The translations under genes were made by a program, and so were the position numbers. From positions 1-63,539 of the forward strand of contig JALNKM010000008.1 of assembly GCA_023268155.1 (NCBI GenBank): DNA of 63,539 nucleotides. Direction: 5' to 3'. The stretch is from Candidatus Geocrenenecus huangii. Lineage in GTDB: Archaea; Thermoproteota; Nitrososphaeria_A; Caldarchaeales; Wolframiiraptoraceae. This document shows positions 8,267 to 17,979 of this stretch, piece after piece; position 1 is the first letter of the stretch; every line of letters starts with the position of its first letter. Below the pieces are notes generated by a model that saw nothing but the letters and a program-made list of their open reading frames with translations, made no database searches and was not told where the DNA came from.

Positions 8267-8983
8267 TTAGCAACGATGTAAAAGTGTATCTATTAAGAGA
8301 GGGGAAGCTAATAAAACAGAAAAGAGTTGAGAACAATTTCAGGAAAACCGACGAAAACGATGCTATAGTGTTATCAATGATCTCTAAGGAATTCTTCAGA
8401 GAGCTAAAGCTAGAAGAGATCCAGGTGAAGAAGCAGTTGCAACCATTGATCTCAAGATATGAGGTTTTAACTAAAAGGATACTGATACTGAAGCAGTGGT
8501 TGAAAGACTCAGATAATTCTCAGCTGAAGAGCCTCATTAAAGAACTTGAAAAAGAGAAAACGAAGATAGGCGATGAGATACATGAGAAGGTCATGGATGA
8601 TAGATTGTATAGTGAAGCTTTGAGATACTTTGGATTGAAGAAAAGCATCCGACCTAGCAATTCTAGTAACAGAAATAGATTTCAATAGGGGGAGACATAA
8701 GATCAAGGATTATCTAGGACTACATACAAAAGAACAAAAATATTTAAAGAATTATAATCATAGATTGAGGAGACGTCTTTCAAGATTTTCACAAATGTAC
8801 TACGTAAATATAAACAAAATGAAGATGAATGTACCACAGAAATACGTTGAGATCATAGAGAAATACAAAGGTAAGAAAAAGAAGGTATTCTATGAGATAC
8901 AATGCCAAGTAGTAGAAGACCTACGAAGATTATGGAAGACAATAAAGGAAACAAATAAACCCCTACCAGCCGATGAGCGGTAA
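8263..8983 (+). pseudogene. Frameshifted IS110-like transposase relic
   Basis: Two open frames join if one base is removed near 8651. The first (8263 to about 8650) contains KVYLLREGKLIKQKRV followed by RKTDENDAIVLSMI, the K-T-D-x-x-D-A block of IS110-family DEDD recombinases. The second continues as DLAILVTEIDFNRGRHKIKDYLGL, then a long basic helical tail ending in KPLPADER at 8983. The first catalytic region expected upstream is missing, so the element is both 5'-truncated and frameshifted. The family is inferred from these blocks only. The 3' end runs into a strongly structured segment. Confidence 0.5.
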
Positions 8984-9089
8984 AACTAGGAGGCTAGTAG
9001 GGGTTTAAGAAACTAACTCTATCATTTAGATGATGGGTTACAATCTACGTACTCCCTGCTAGCCTTTTACGCCGATACTCATCGGCTGG
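8956..9089 (+). repeat. Structured 3' flank of the IS110-like relic
   Basis: Several inverted repeats overlap here. TAAACCCCTAC (8956-8966) is perfectly complementary to 8997-9007. CCAGCCGATGAG (8966-8977) is perfectly complementary to 9078-9089. GGCTAGTAGGG (8992-9002) pairs with CCCTGCTAGCC (9054-9064) with one wobble. The first pairing competes with the other two. A T-rich run at about 9103-9120 follows and could end a transcript. The structure could be a terminator, or a noncoding RNA or end structure of the mobile element. Confidence 0.55.
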
Positions 9090-9315
9090 CCCCCAATCCC
9101 ACCCTATTTTTTATTCTTTTATTGAGTTTTATCAGTCTTTCTATAGATCAGAGGGGGTAGATATCTATGAAAATAGTATCTTAAGTTTATTGAAGAGTTT
9201 AAGACTTGAAGATACTTTATTATTAAAAATGTAAATGAAGCGTTAAGATAAGTTAGATTAAATAGAAGACCCCTTTCCCGATATTGAGTTAAAAGTATTC
9301 CTATTCTTTTATAAG

Positions 9316-9510
9316 ATGTTCTCCATACTATACGTAGATGTAGCGATAGTCTGGGTCGGCCCATATTCTAAAACTGGAAAAGTAATCAAAAAATTATCAA
9401 GAGACCAAAAGTGTTTAGTTGTTGAGGCATGGGGGGATGCGATAGCGGTATTCTGGAAAACGAGGAAGCATAAAACACTTCTAGAGAAAGCCATTAAGTA
9501 TGTTGGGTGA
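9316..9510 (+). CDS. Small hypothetical protein, 64 residues
   Basis: The frame encodes a compact basic alpha/beta-looking protein (VDVAIVWVGPYSKTG, then a central Lys-rich part and a hydrophobic strand VEAWGDAIAVFW, ending in a basic helix). It reads like real protein but matches no family I know. A TATA-like TTTTATAAG lies only a few bases before the ATG, so the start or the promoter assignment is uncertain. The gene stands alone between the IS110-like relic and the ATP synthase operon. Confidence 0.4.
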   Translation: MFSILYVDVAIVWVGPYSKTGKVIKKLSRDQKCLVVEAWGDAIAVFWKTRKHKTLLEKAIKYVG

Positions 9511-9564
9511 AGTAGTTATTCAAGAGTTAAATAAAGAATGTACTCTCAAGTTATTGGAGAGAAT

Positions 9565-9654
9565 ATGGGTGGAAGACAGGTAAATCCGTATCTACCTACA
9601 GGTCACAGCGGTGAGGAAGAAGAGAAAAAGAAGAAAGAGAAAAAGAAGAAGTAG
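9565..9654 (+). CDS. Tiny ORF with a lysine-rich tail
   Basis: A 29-codon frame (MGGRQVNPYLPTGHSG, then four Glu and a run of Lys broken by one Glu) is preceded by TTGGAGAG five bases before the ATG. It ends 17 bases before the convergent atpB stop. The purine-rich end could be a low-complexity artefact. The Shine-Dalgarno and the non-repetitive first half make a small expressed protein possible. No function can be given. Confidence 0.3.
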   Translation: MGGRQVNPYLPTGHSGEEEEKKKKEKKKK

Positions 9655-9670
9655 CCTGCTCCTATAATAT

Positions 9671-11074
9671 TTATGCTTGGATTATTAGCTTCTTCTTGTA
9701 ATGCTTCCTTAAGGTTTCTTCTTTAATCTTTGTAAGCTCAGATTCTGGAAGTATAGAGAATATCTCCCAACCGATGTCCAGCGTCTGGTCTAAAGTCCTA
9801 TTTTCATCATATCCCTGTTTAAGGAAACGTTGCTCAAACAAGTCTCCAAACTCTAGATACTTTAAGTCAATATCGCTTAACCCTGATTTGCCTACAATCT
9901 CTGATAGAGCTCTCAGCTGTACCGCTCTAGCATAACTTGCGTAGAGCTGATTGCTGACCTCTCCATGGTCTAGTCTCGTCCTCTTCTCAGCTATTATACC
10001 TGGTCCCATCAACCTTGATAGACTCATCAAGACGTTTATCGGAGGATAGATACCTTTTCTATATAAGTCTCTACTAAGTACGATCTGACCCTCAGTGATG
10101 TATCCTGTAAGGTCTGGTATAGGATGAGTGATGTCGTCGCTGGGCATGGTGAGGATTGGCATCTGGGTTAGCGAGCCTTTTCTACCCTTAATCCTGCCAG
10201 CCCTCTCATGGATACTTGCTAGATCTGTATACATGTACCCCGGGTAACCTTTCCTCCCTGGAACTTCTTCTCTAGCAGCACTTATTTCTCTTAGGCTTTC
10301 TGCATAGTTAGTCATATCTGTTATTACTACTAGGACGTGGTAGTCTTTCTCAAACGCTAGGTATTCTGCGAGTGTTAATGCTACTCTCGGCGTGATGACC
10401 CTCTCAACAGCTGGGTCGTCTGCAAGGTTAAGGAATAATGCACTACGTGATATGGCTCCACTATCCTCAAGGCTTCTCCTAAAGAATCTAGCTTCATCGT
10501 TCTGCACGCCTACTGCTGCAAAGATTACAGCAAACTCTTCTTCTTTTCCAGGGACTGTAGCTTGACGGGCTATCTGGGCAGCTAGGAGATTATGCGGTAG
10601 CCCTGCTCCACTAAATATCGGAAGTTTCTGGCCTCTAACTAAGCTATTCATACCATCTATAGCCGATATACCTGTCTGGATAAAATCGCTAGGATAATCT
10701 CTTTCATTCGGGTTTATTGGGTCGCCGTTGATATCTCTATATTCTTCAGCTACTGGTTCGGGTAATCCATCTATCGGTCTTCCAAGACCGTCAAATATTC
10801 TTCCAAGCATATCTTCTGATACTCCTAGCTCCATGGTTTTTCCTAGAAATCTCGCTCTAGTCTCAGAGATGGAGAGACCCTGCGTACCTTCAAAAACCTG
10901 TACTACAGCTCTTCCTCGACCTACTTCTATAACTCTTCCTAGTCTTCTCTCTCCTGTCCCCGTTTCTATCTCTACAAGCTCATCGTATGCAACACTACTA
11001 ACGTTCTCTACGATCATTAATGGACCTTTAATCTCTCTTATAGTAGAGTACTCTACTCCTGATACTCTAGCCAT
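9671..11074 (-). CDS. atpB: A-type ATP synthase subunit B
   Basis: 467 residues: the regulatory, non-catalytic subunit of the A1 head, with the beta-barrel N-terminus, the central nucleotide-binding fold lacking a true P-loop ([17 protein letters not shown]), and the [10 protein letters not shown] stretch typical of the B subunit. I place the start at ATG 11074. It lies one base after the atpA stop and has GGAGG eight bases before it; an upstream ATG at 11095 would overlap atpA. It forms a two-gene operon with atpA. No other subunit gene (C, D, E, F, I or K) is in the window. Confidence 0.95.
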   Translation of the reverse strand: MARVSGVEYSTIREIKGPLMIVENVSSVAYDELVEIETGTGERRLGRVIEVGRGRAVVQVFEGTQGLSISETRARFLGKTMELGVSEDMLGRIFDGLGRPIDGLPEPVAEEYRDINGDPINPNERDYPSDFIQTGISAIDGMNSLVRGQKLPIFSGAGLPHNLLAAQIARQATVPGKEEEFAVIFAAVGVQNDEARFFRRSLEDSGAISRSALFLNLADDPAVERVITPRVALTLAEYLAFEKDYHVLVVITDMTNYAESLREISAAREEVPGRKGYPGYMYTDLASIHERAGRIKGRKGSLTQMPILTMPSDDITHPIPDLTGYITEGQIVLSRDLYRKGIYPPINVLMSLSRLMGPGIIAEKRTRLDHGEVSNQLYASYARAVQLRALSEIVGKSGLSDIDLKYLEFGDLFEQRFLKQGYDENRTLDQTLDIGWEIFSILPESELTKIKEETLRKHYKKKLIIQA

Positions 11075-11075
11075 A

Positions 11076-14000
11076 CTATCTACCTCCCACTCCAACTTCA
11101 GAGCTAATAGAAACCATTAATTGTCTAAACTCTTCCTCCATCTTCTTCTCCAGCTCGTCGAATAAGTCGAGTCTATCGTTAAGTATAGTCGACTTAGACC
11201 TTATCAGCTCCGCAATAATCTTCATAGCTCTTATGTCTTTCAATTGTACACCTCTCTCAAGAGCGTGCGCAGCCAATCTTTGGAATTTAACATATAGTTG
11301 AAGCATTTTAACTTGTTTCTCAGGTTTGCATACAGAGTCTACTTCATCATATGCAGACTGCTGTAGGAACCCTTCCCTAATCATTCTGGCAACGTCCAAT
11401 ATGAGCTTTTCATCATCTGGCAATGCTTCCGGTCCTAGAAGCCTAACAATCTCAAGTAGCTCATCTTCACGTCTAAGAATCTGGTAGAATTCGTGCCTAA
11501 GCTTAAACCATTCTTTATCGATGTTCTCTTCCCACCATCTCGCTACAGTCTCAACGTACGCGCTGTAAGACTGTATCCAGTTTATAGCTGGATAATGTCT
11601 AGAATATGCAAGGTTCGGGTCTAGAGCCCAGAACACTCTTACAAATCTAAGTGTATGGGTTGTTACAGGCTCTGTGAAGTCGCCTCCAGGAGGTGAGACA
11701 GCTCCAACAATTGTTACTGACCCGATCCTTTCAGGTCTACCCCACGTCTTAACTCTACCGGCCCTCTCATAGAATTCTGCAAGTCTAGAGCTTAGATAAC
11801 TTGGATAACCTTCTTCAGCGGGCAACTCCTCCAGCCTCCCACTAATCTCCCTTAATGCTTCAGCCCACCTACTCGTCGAGTCAGCTACGAGCAAGACATC
11901 GTAACCCATATCTCTATAGTATTCTGCGATGGTCACTCCAGTGTATATGCTTGCTTCTCTAGCAGCTACAGGCATATTGCTGGTATTAGCTATAAGTATA
12001 GTTCTCTCCATTAATGGTCTACCAGAGTAGGGGTCGATCATCTCGGGGAACTTTATCAGGATCTCGGATTCTTCATTCCCTCTCTCCCCACATCCAATAT
12101 GTAAAATAACCTTGGCATCACTCCACTTGGCGAGTTGGTGTAGGGTAACTGTATTGTGGAGTAGGCATGGAATGTGGCCTCCGACAAAATTGTGCACGTA
12201 GGGGACTGTCAAATCATAGACTGTGAAGTCTCCAAAGATAATATCAACATCTTTTACCTCGTCGAAGAATACATCTTCTAATGCTCTAATCAACGTTGAT
12301 ACGAGGATACACGAATGCTCTCCTTCAAGTTGGAATATTGGCAAAGCTTCTCCCAGAGAAGCCTGAACCTCAGTATGGGTTTCAACATATTCTCTGATGA
12401 TGGAAGCTTTCTCCAAATCTTTAACTTCTTCAAGTATATTCAAATAAAATCTCTTGAGCTCGTTCATCCCTGAAATCAATATTTTATTTTCTCTGCCTTC
12501 ATTCTCCTCTCTCCCGATCACGACTTTATAGAGTATGTTAAGCCTAGTCAGCAAATATGAGAGCAACTCTATGAGTTCTCTTGATGTAGAAGATATCTCT
12601 ACCGTGCCCTTGTTGAACGACCCTCCACCTAAGTAGTATCCCCTAATAAATCCTGCAATTACATCATCAGGCGACATAAGAATTATCTTCGGGATAGCCG
12701 GCTTCCCAGATTTCCCTACTACTGGAAATCCAATAGAACTAAGAATCTTCACTAGAGATATATTGTTTATTTCGGTCCCTCTCTTATCCTTGAATATCTT
12801 TTCTCTACCATTTACCTTGAATATCTCTCTAAGCAGCTGGTTGAAACGGGAGACAACGAGTCTATTACGATTCGTAAATCTTAAGCCATGTTTCGTAATT
12901 ACTCCGCTAGACATCATCAACCCTATGAACTCGGCAAACTTGGAAGTCATGTACCGGGGCAGTCTTACTCTTTTTCCTCTACCATGACTTTTAACAGTAA
13001 ATTCAAGTGGGAGTTCTCTACCGAGATGTCTGGATAGTTTTATTAAGAATCCTAACGTTGGCTTATGCCTACTGCTACGATATGATATAAGAGTCCAATA
13101 GTTTACGTTGATGGCTTTTGCTAAAGCTTTGAGCGACATAGCTTCTTGCTCAGCTTCTCTGAACATTTCTTTAACAAGCTTGAGATCTTCTTCTCCACAT
13201 AAATGCAAGTCATGGATTTCTTCCAGCGGGATAGGTTGGTAGATGTTTTTGATAGATAATTTACGAGGCATAGCTAAAAGATCTCCCTTAGATATGCTAT
13301 AAGCAGGCATCTCCAATATTCTACCTGTCTCGGGATCAAGCTTGAACAATTTATGTAATGGTGTAATCTTAATCTCTCTACCGGAAGAAGTAACTAATCT
13401 TACCAGACACTTGGATCTCCCTCTATAGATGTGGGATACCTCGAGTTCTCTTAACCTCTCTCCATCGAAACCTATAATCTTCAACCCCTCTACAGGAATT
13501 AACACTTCTTCTAAACCATCATTCATGCTAGTGCCGGCGGAAGCTTTCCTAAACAATTCATCTATCGGTACAATTGTTCCATCAGAAAGTAGGATTGGTG
13601 TTCCAGGTGGTACGCATTTCCCTGTTCCGAAAGCTCCTGGAATACATCCTGTCCCCCCTTTCGCCATCGGGAATAATGTGTCCAAAACTCTTTGACCCGT
13701 TATGAGCGGGACCACGGGATCCAATCTTTCCCTAAAAGGTCTAGGCTGTCTTACTGGCCATCTATGATACATTTTTAATTGTTCTTCACCTCTGTTCGTT
13801 CTTATCGTCGCTATCGTTTCTTCAACAGTGTATTCTCCTTCATCAGCGATCCCCACTATTTCTCCTCCTTTACTATCTGGTGGAACCATGACTTTATGCT
13901 GTATCAATGGGGTTTCCTCAACTACTCCAATAGTATCTCCAGCTCCAACTCTCTGACCCTTCTTGACCGTTGGCGTAAACTTCCACTTCTTATCTAGAGC

Positions 14001-14336
14001 TATAGGCGGTACGTGTACTCCACGTTTAATGAATGGACCGACAGTTCTAGCTATGCTTAGTAATGGTCTCTGAACTCCATCGTAGATGCTTCCAATTAAC
14101 CCGGGGCCAAGCGCTACAGTTAATGGCTGTCCTGTCCCATAGACTGGCTCACCAGGCCTAAGACCACTTGTATTCTCGTAGACCTGTATGAAGGCCACGT
14201 CTCCTGTTAGCTTTATTATCTCTCCGATAAGCCTCTCTTCACCTACGTACACTGTTTCATACATTCTTGCACCCATCATCCCCTCTGCTCGGACAGCTGG
14301 ACCTGCAACCCATATTATCCTACCATGTACAGTCAT
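11076..14336 (-). CDS. atpA: A-type ATP synthase catalytic subunit A, intein-containing
   Basis: A 1086-residue precursor. The exteins (residues 1-240 and 729-1086, 598 residues after splicing) form the catalytic A subunit, which hydrolyses or makes ATP in the A1 head. The P-loop GAFGTGK (234-240) is split from the following Thr729 by a 488-residue intein beginning at Cys241, so the enzyme cannot bind nucleotide until splicing has occurred. Typical A-subunit features follow: [20 protein letters not shown] and the [13 protein letters not shown] region. The gene is transcribed away from the hydrogenase operon end and is followed at once by atpB. Confidence 0.95.
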   Translation of the reverse strand: MTVHGRIIWVAGPAVRAEGMMGARMYETVYVGEERLIGEIIKLTGDVAFIQVYENTSGLRPGEPVYGTGQPLTVALGPGLIGSIYDGVQRPLLSIARTVGPFIKRGVHVPPIALDKKWKFTPTVKKGQRVGAGDTIGVVEETPLIQHKVMVPPDSKGGEIVGIADEGEYTVEETIATIRTNRGEEQLKMYHRWPVRQPRPFRERLDPVVPLITGQRVLDTLFPMAKGGTGCIPGAFGTGKCVPPGTPILLSDGTIVPIDELFRKASAGTSMNDGLEEVLIPVEGLKIIGFDGERLRELEVSHIYRGRSKCLVRLVTSSGREIKITPLHKLFKLDPETGRILEMPAYSISKGDLLAMPRKLSIKNIYQPIPLEEIHDLHLCGEEDLKLVKEMFREAEQEAMSLKALAKAINVNYWTLISYRSSRHKPTLGFLIKLSRHLGRELPLEFTVKSHGRGKRVRLPRYMTSKFAEFIGLMMSSGVITKHGLRFTNRNRLVVSRFNQLLREIFKVNGREKIFKDKRGTEINNISLVKILSSIGFPVVGKSGKPAIPKIILMSPDDVIAGFIRGYYLGGGSFNKGTVEISSTSRELIELLSYLLTRLNILYKVVIGREENEGRENKILISGMNELKRFYLNILEEVKDLEKASIIREYVETHTEVQASLGEALPIFQLEGEHSCILVSTLIRALEDVFFDEVKDVDIIFGDFTVYDLTVPYVHNFVGGHIPCLLHNTVTLHQLAKWSDAKVILHIGCGERGNEESEILIKFPEMIDPYSGRPLMERTILIANTSNMPVAAREASIYTGVTIAEYYRDMGYDVLLVADSTSRWAEALREISGRLEELPAEEGYPSYLSSRLAEFYERAGRVKTWGRPERIGSVTIVGAVSPPGGDFTEPVTTHTLRFVRVFWALDPNLAYSRHYPAINWIQSYSAYVETVARWWEENIDKEWFKLRHEFYQILRREDELLEIVRLLGPEALPDDEKLILDVARMIREGFLQQSAYDEVDSVCKPEKQVKMLQLYVKFQRLAAHALERGVQLKDIRAMKIIAELIRSKSTILNDRLDLFDELEKKMEEEFRQLMVSISSEVGVGGR
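12153..13616 (-). other. Intein in AtpA at the P-loop (VMA) site
   Basis: Residues 241-728 of the precursor. Splicing motifs are intact: Cys241 ([10 protein letters not shown]), block B with TPLH (about residues 325-328), and the C-terminal HNFVGG block ending His727-Asn728 before Thr729. The central part has the layout of a LAGLIDADG endonuclease, but the two helices read FIGLMMSSG and [10 protein letters not shown]. The conserved acidic residues before the final Gly are replaced by Ser and Gly. A predicted small helix-turn-helix (about 400-440) lies before the endonuclease part. It should splice but not cut DNA. Confidence 0.9.
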
Positions 14337-14490
14337 ACCCTATCCTCCACAACTGTCTATACATTGCCGATCTTCTCTATTTATCTTATGAAGTATGCAT
14401 CAAAAATAGACTTATTTAGAAGATGCTGGGTTGAGGAGGCGAATAATGTTCTTAGAAGCTTGTAGGGAGTATTTCTTCATCTATGGCAGG

Positions 14491-15966
14491 TTATATAGAA
14501 GAGTATGTTAGGAGGCGGAGTATGAAGTCTGGGTATACGCCGAATAAGATGGAGATCGCTGAGAGAATGAATAACGGAATTACCATCATAGGGGGTTCCT
14601 TCTTCACTGAGTTGGATTCGAAAGATGGCTGCCCAAAAAATACTCTCTTTATAGGCCAGAATGTATAGACTAGTGTTAGGAAGGTTGCAAATATCCCTGT
14701 GAAGGCAACAAGGTATCCTATCTCAACACTTTTCTCAAATATTCCTATGAACATCGCCCATTCTGCCTGGAAGCCGCTCAGAGGGGGTATGGCTGAGAGT
14801 ATCATCGATCCAAGAATTGCGAGGATGGCCGTCGATGGAGCGAGCTTGGCTAATCCGCTAATCTTCCTCATATCTCTCACCTCTGAAAGGTAAACTACTA
14901 TTCCGGCCACTGAGAAGAGAATACATTTTCCAATCATGTGGCTGATGAAGTAGAAGATCCCGCCTACTACTCCAAGTGTTGTACAGCTTGCTATACCTAG
15001 GATGGAGTAAGCATTCTGGCTTATAGTTGAACATGCATACAATCTCTTAATATCATCTTGCGCTAAAGTCAGAAAGGCACCGTACACCATCGTAACCAAG
15101 GACCAAATCATCAGCGGTAATCCGAAGAGCTGAAACGCGTTAAACATGTTGTTAACAAGCAATCTTACTATTGCGTAGTTTCCTAGGCCTACAATTGTAG
15201 CGATTATCGCAGCAATGGATGTTGGATGCTCTCCATGTGCATGGGGCAACCATACATGGAACCCGAAGATAGCCATCTTGATAAGCCAGCCTAAAAGAAT
15301 AAAGAAGCATACCCAAAAAGCTGATCCGCCTTGAACCTTCGCTAAGTCAAATATGTTGAAGCTACCCCCATTACTGAAATATGCCAAGACTATTCCAGCT
15401 AGGAAAAGCCCTGCACCTAGATGATTCCATATAAAGTACATCATAGCTATCCTATGTCTATCATGGTAACCGTATAAGTCTATCATGAAGTAGGAGGGGA
15501 TTAAGACAAGCTCAAGGAAAAGATACATAGTAATCAAATCTGTTGATAGTGCGACCCCGGTTAATCCAACCGCAAAGAAGAGATATATTGCGAAATACAA
15601 GTTTAGCAACTTATCGTTCTCTCCACCATACAATATCTCGATCCTATGTGTGATGTAGGGAATAGAATAGAAAGCGCATACAGTACACAGAAGGTTCATA
15701 ATGAGAGCGATCGGTAGGCTTAGACCATCGGCTAATAAACCAAGCTTTAATCTTAGAAACTGGCTCCAAGAATATTCCTCATAGATAGATGTTAGACTAC
15801 TCCATAACTGTATATAGAGAGAGACTAGAATGAGAGATGTATAGGTTAAGGATGCACAGGCAATGTATGCTCCAGCTTTACCCAATCTACCTCTTGTAAG
15901 CAATATAATGATTGAGACAATAATCGGGATGACTATTACTTGAAGGAGCAGGTTAGACGACCACAT
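14491..15966 (-). CDS. nuoM: Complex-I-like antiporter subunit, NuoM type
   Basis: 491 residues with about 14 membrane helices. It contains the ion-translocation core HVWLPHAHGEHPTSIAAI, the archaeal FpoM/NuoM version of the conserved helix 7-8 region. It is the last gene of the minus-strand J1-J2-K-N-L-M operon and starts one base after the L subunit stop. It should be one of three antiporter-like channels that move H+ or Na+ across the membrane. Confidence 0.88.
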   Translation of the reverse strand: MWSSNLLLQVIVIPIIVSIIILLTRGRLGKAGAYIACASLTYTSLILVSLYIQLWSSLTSIYEEYSWSQFLRLKLGLLADGLSLPIALIMNLLCTVCAFYSIPYITHRIEILYGGENDKLLNLYFAIYLFFAVGLTGVALSTDLITMYLFLELVLIPSYFMIDLYGYHDRHRIAMMYFIWNHLGAGLFLAGIVLAYFSNGGSFNIFDLAKVQGGSAFWVCFFILLGWLIKMAIFGFHVWLPHAHGEHPTSIAAIIATIVGLGNYAIVRLLVNNMFNAFQLFGLPLMIWSLVTMVYGAFLTLAQDDIKRLYACSTISQNAYSILGIASCTTLGVVGGIFYFISHMIGKCILFSVAGIVVYLSEVRDMRKISGLAKLAPSTAILAILGSMILSAIPPLSGFQAEWAMFIGIFEKSVEIGYLVAFTGIFATFLTLVYTFWPIKRVFFGQPSFESNSVKKEPPMMVIPLFILSAISILFGVYPDFILRLLTYSSI

Positions 15967-15967
15967 C

Positions 15968-17971
15968 TTACCCCACCAGTAGGAAGATCATCATGACGGC
16001 TAAGAAGATCAGCACGTACAACATATTCACAGATAGCAAACCCGTCTGCATGCTTCTCAATATCTGACTCATCCTGCTGAATATCCCTGGGACACCTATA
16101 TTCAATAACACGTCCATGGACGTTTCTAGCTTACCCTGGATGCCCGATCTTACAGATAGTATACTTCTAACAAACACCGATTCATAGAATTTATCAATAT
16201 ACCATCTATTCCAAAAGACTTTATGCAGCTTCTCCAATATAGGATTCCTGACTATAAGATTCACGTAATCCGCTCTATACTTGACATAATAGAAGTAGCT
16301 AGCCACTGAAGCTATTGCGATGACTGAGATAGAAGATAATGGGATTAGAGTTGACTCCACCCATTCTCCTCTCGGATATGTTTCCAATCTTAGACTCATC
16401 GATAAGAATCCATGAAAGATCTCTTTGAACAAGTTTTTAAACCAGTATCCTAGGATGCCTATTATTAGAGACAACCCTGAAAGAACGCCTATTGGCGCAA
16501 CCATCACCGGTTCTTCCTCGGAGTGCGTATGTCCTCCTCCATCATGTACCTTTGCATCAACGCGGAATACATGGTACATCATTCTTATAGAATATAGGCA
16601 GGTAACAAAAGCTGTCAGTAATCCGAGACTGAATAATAAGATTTGACCCGACTCTAAGCAGGCTGCAAGTACTTCATCCTTACTCCAGAAACCTGAGAAC
16701 GGTGGAACGCCAATAAGAGATAATACAGACACCCACGTAAAGAACCATATAAGCCGGGTTCTCCGTTTATCGAGACTCTTCTCATGTATGTATATTGAGC
16801 CCGTCAAATGTATCACTGCGCCCGCCGACATGAATAATGCTGCCTTGAATAATGCGTGACTAAGCAAGTGGAGCATACTTCCACTGTAACCAGCTATAGT
16901 AGCTTCTTGGCTTAACCCGGCGGCACCCAGCCCCATCATCATGTAGCCTATCTGGCTCATAGTTGAATAAGCTAGAATCTTCTTAATCTCTAAAGCAGTA
17001 ACGGCTTCTGTAGCTGTTAGAAAGGCAGTAGCTACTCCCAAGAAGGCAACTATCTGGAAAAAGAATCTAGCTTCTTGAATTCCAACGATCCAGTATGTAT
17101 TATAGTATAATGGGAATAGTCGGGCGACTATGTATACTCCTGCTTTAACCATTGTAGCGGCATGTATTAATGCAGAGACAGGTGCTGGCCCAGCCATAGC
17201 TTCAGGTAACCAAATATGAAGTGGGAATTGAGCTGATTTCCCAGCAACACCCAGCAGTAACAATATTATAGATGCCAGGATCAATCCAGGCGATTGAGCC
17301 ATCTTAAGCATCCATTCCGGAGACGAATTAAGCAGTGTTACAAAATTAAAAGTTTTAGAGTATACAAATATTAGTATTATTCCAGATAGCATGGCCACAT
17401 CTCCGAAAGATGTTACAAGTAATGCCTTCAGAGCACATGTTGAGGGCTTCTGGAAAGGGCTGGGCGGAGGTCCACCGATCCAGTATCTTTCTTCATCTCT
17501 ATAGTAGTGGCCTATCAATGCAAAACTACATAATCCAACCATTTTCCACCCAATGAAGAAAAGTATGAAGTTATCTGCTAAAACTAGTAGAAGCATACTT
17601 GATGTAAAAAGAGACATAAGAGCCCAAAATCTCGTCTGACCATCTTCTCTCCTCATATACCATGTAGAGTACACTAGTATTAGGAAGCTGACAAAAGATA
17701 CTATGTTCACCATAATTATAGATAGTGAGTCGACAAGCATTCCTAAACTAGTAGGTTCGCCTTCTGGGAGATAGATCCAGCCACTCTTAACATTCAGTGC
17801 TTGATTAGTAGAAACCATTGGCACCATAAGCAGAGCCGAGATCCATGATACCAAAACTGAGGATGAAGCGGCCACTCCTTTTACAGTATTATCCCTGGAG
17901 AGAAGAGTGAGCAATGCTCCAATTAAGGGGGATATCCAGCAAATCCAGGGAGCAAAATCAGTAATGTTCAT
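15968..17971 (-). CDS. nuoL: Complex-I-like antiporter subunit, NuoL type
   Basis: 667 residues. The core motif PLHIWLPEAMAGPAPVSALI and the long C-terminal extension with further hydrophobic helices identify the L subunit, the distal antiporter with the lateral helix that clamps the membrane arm. A GGGHTHSEEE segment around residue 485 forms a hydrophilic loop. The gene is eight bases downstream of the N-like gene and one base upstream of the M-like gene. Confidence 0.9.
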   Translation of the reverse strand: MNITDFAPWICWISPLIGALLTLLSRDNTVKGVAASSSVLVSWISALLMVPMVSTNQALNVKSGWIYLPEGEPTSLGMLVDSLSIIMVNIVSFVSFLILVYSTWYMRREDGQTRFWALMSLFTSSMLLLVLADNFILFFIGWKMVGLCSFALIGHYYRDEERYWIGGPPPSPFQKPSTCALKALLVTSFGDVAMLSGIILIFVYSKTFNFVTLLNSSPEWMLKMAQSPGLILASIILLLLGVAGKSAQFPLHIWLPEAMAGPAPVSALIHAATMVKAGVYIVARLFPLYYNTYWIVGIQEARFFFQIVAFLGVATAFLTATEAVTALEIKKILAYSTMSQIGYMMMGLGAAGLSQEATIAGYSGSMLHLLSHALFKAALFMSAGAVIHLTGSIYIHEKSLDKRRTRLIWFFTWVSVLSLIGVPPFSGFWSKDEVLAACLESGQILLFSLGLLTAFVTCLYSIRMMYHVFRVDAKVHDGGGHTHSEEEPVMVAPIGVLSGLSLIIGILGYWFKNLFKEIFHGFLSMSLRLETYPRGEWVESTLIPLSSISVIAIASVASYFYYVKYRADYVNLIVRNPILEKLHKVFWNRWYIDKFYESVFVRSILSVRSGIQGKLETSMDVLLNIGVPGIFSRMSQILRSMQTGLLSVNMLYVLIFLAVMMIFLLVG

Positions 17972-17979
17972 CTCCGCAT

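Noticed and set aside
9119-9364. An 81-codon minus-strand frame between the IS110-like relic and the small protein gene.
   Set aside because: It overlaps the better plus-strand candidate, has no ribosome-binding site, and its sequence is typical of translated A/T-rich spacer.
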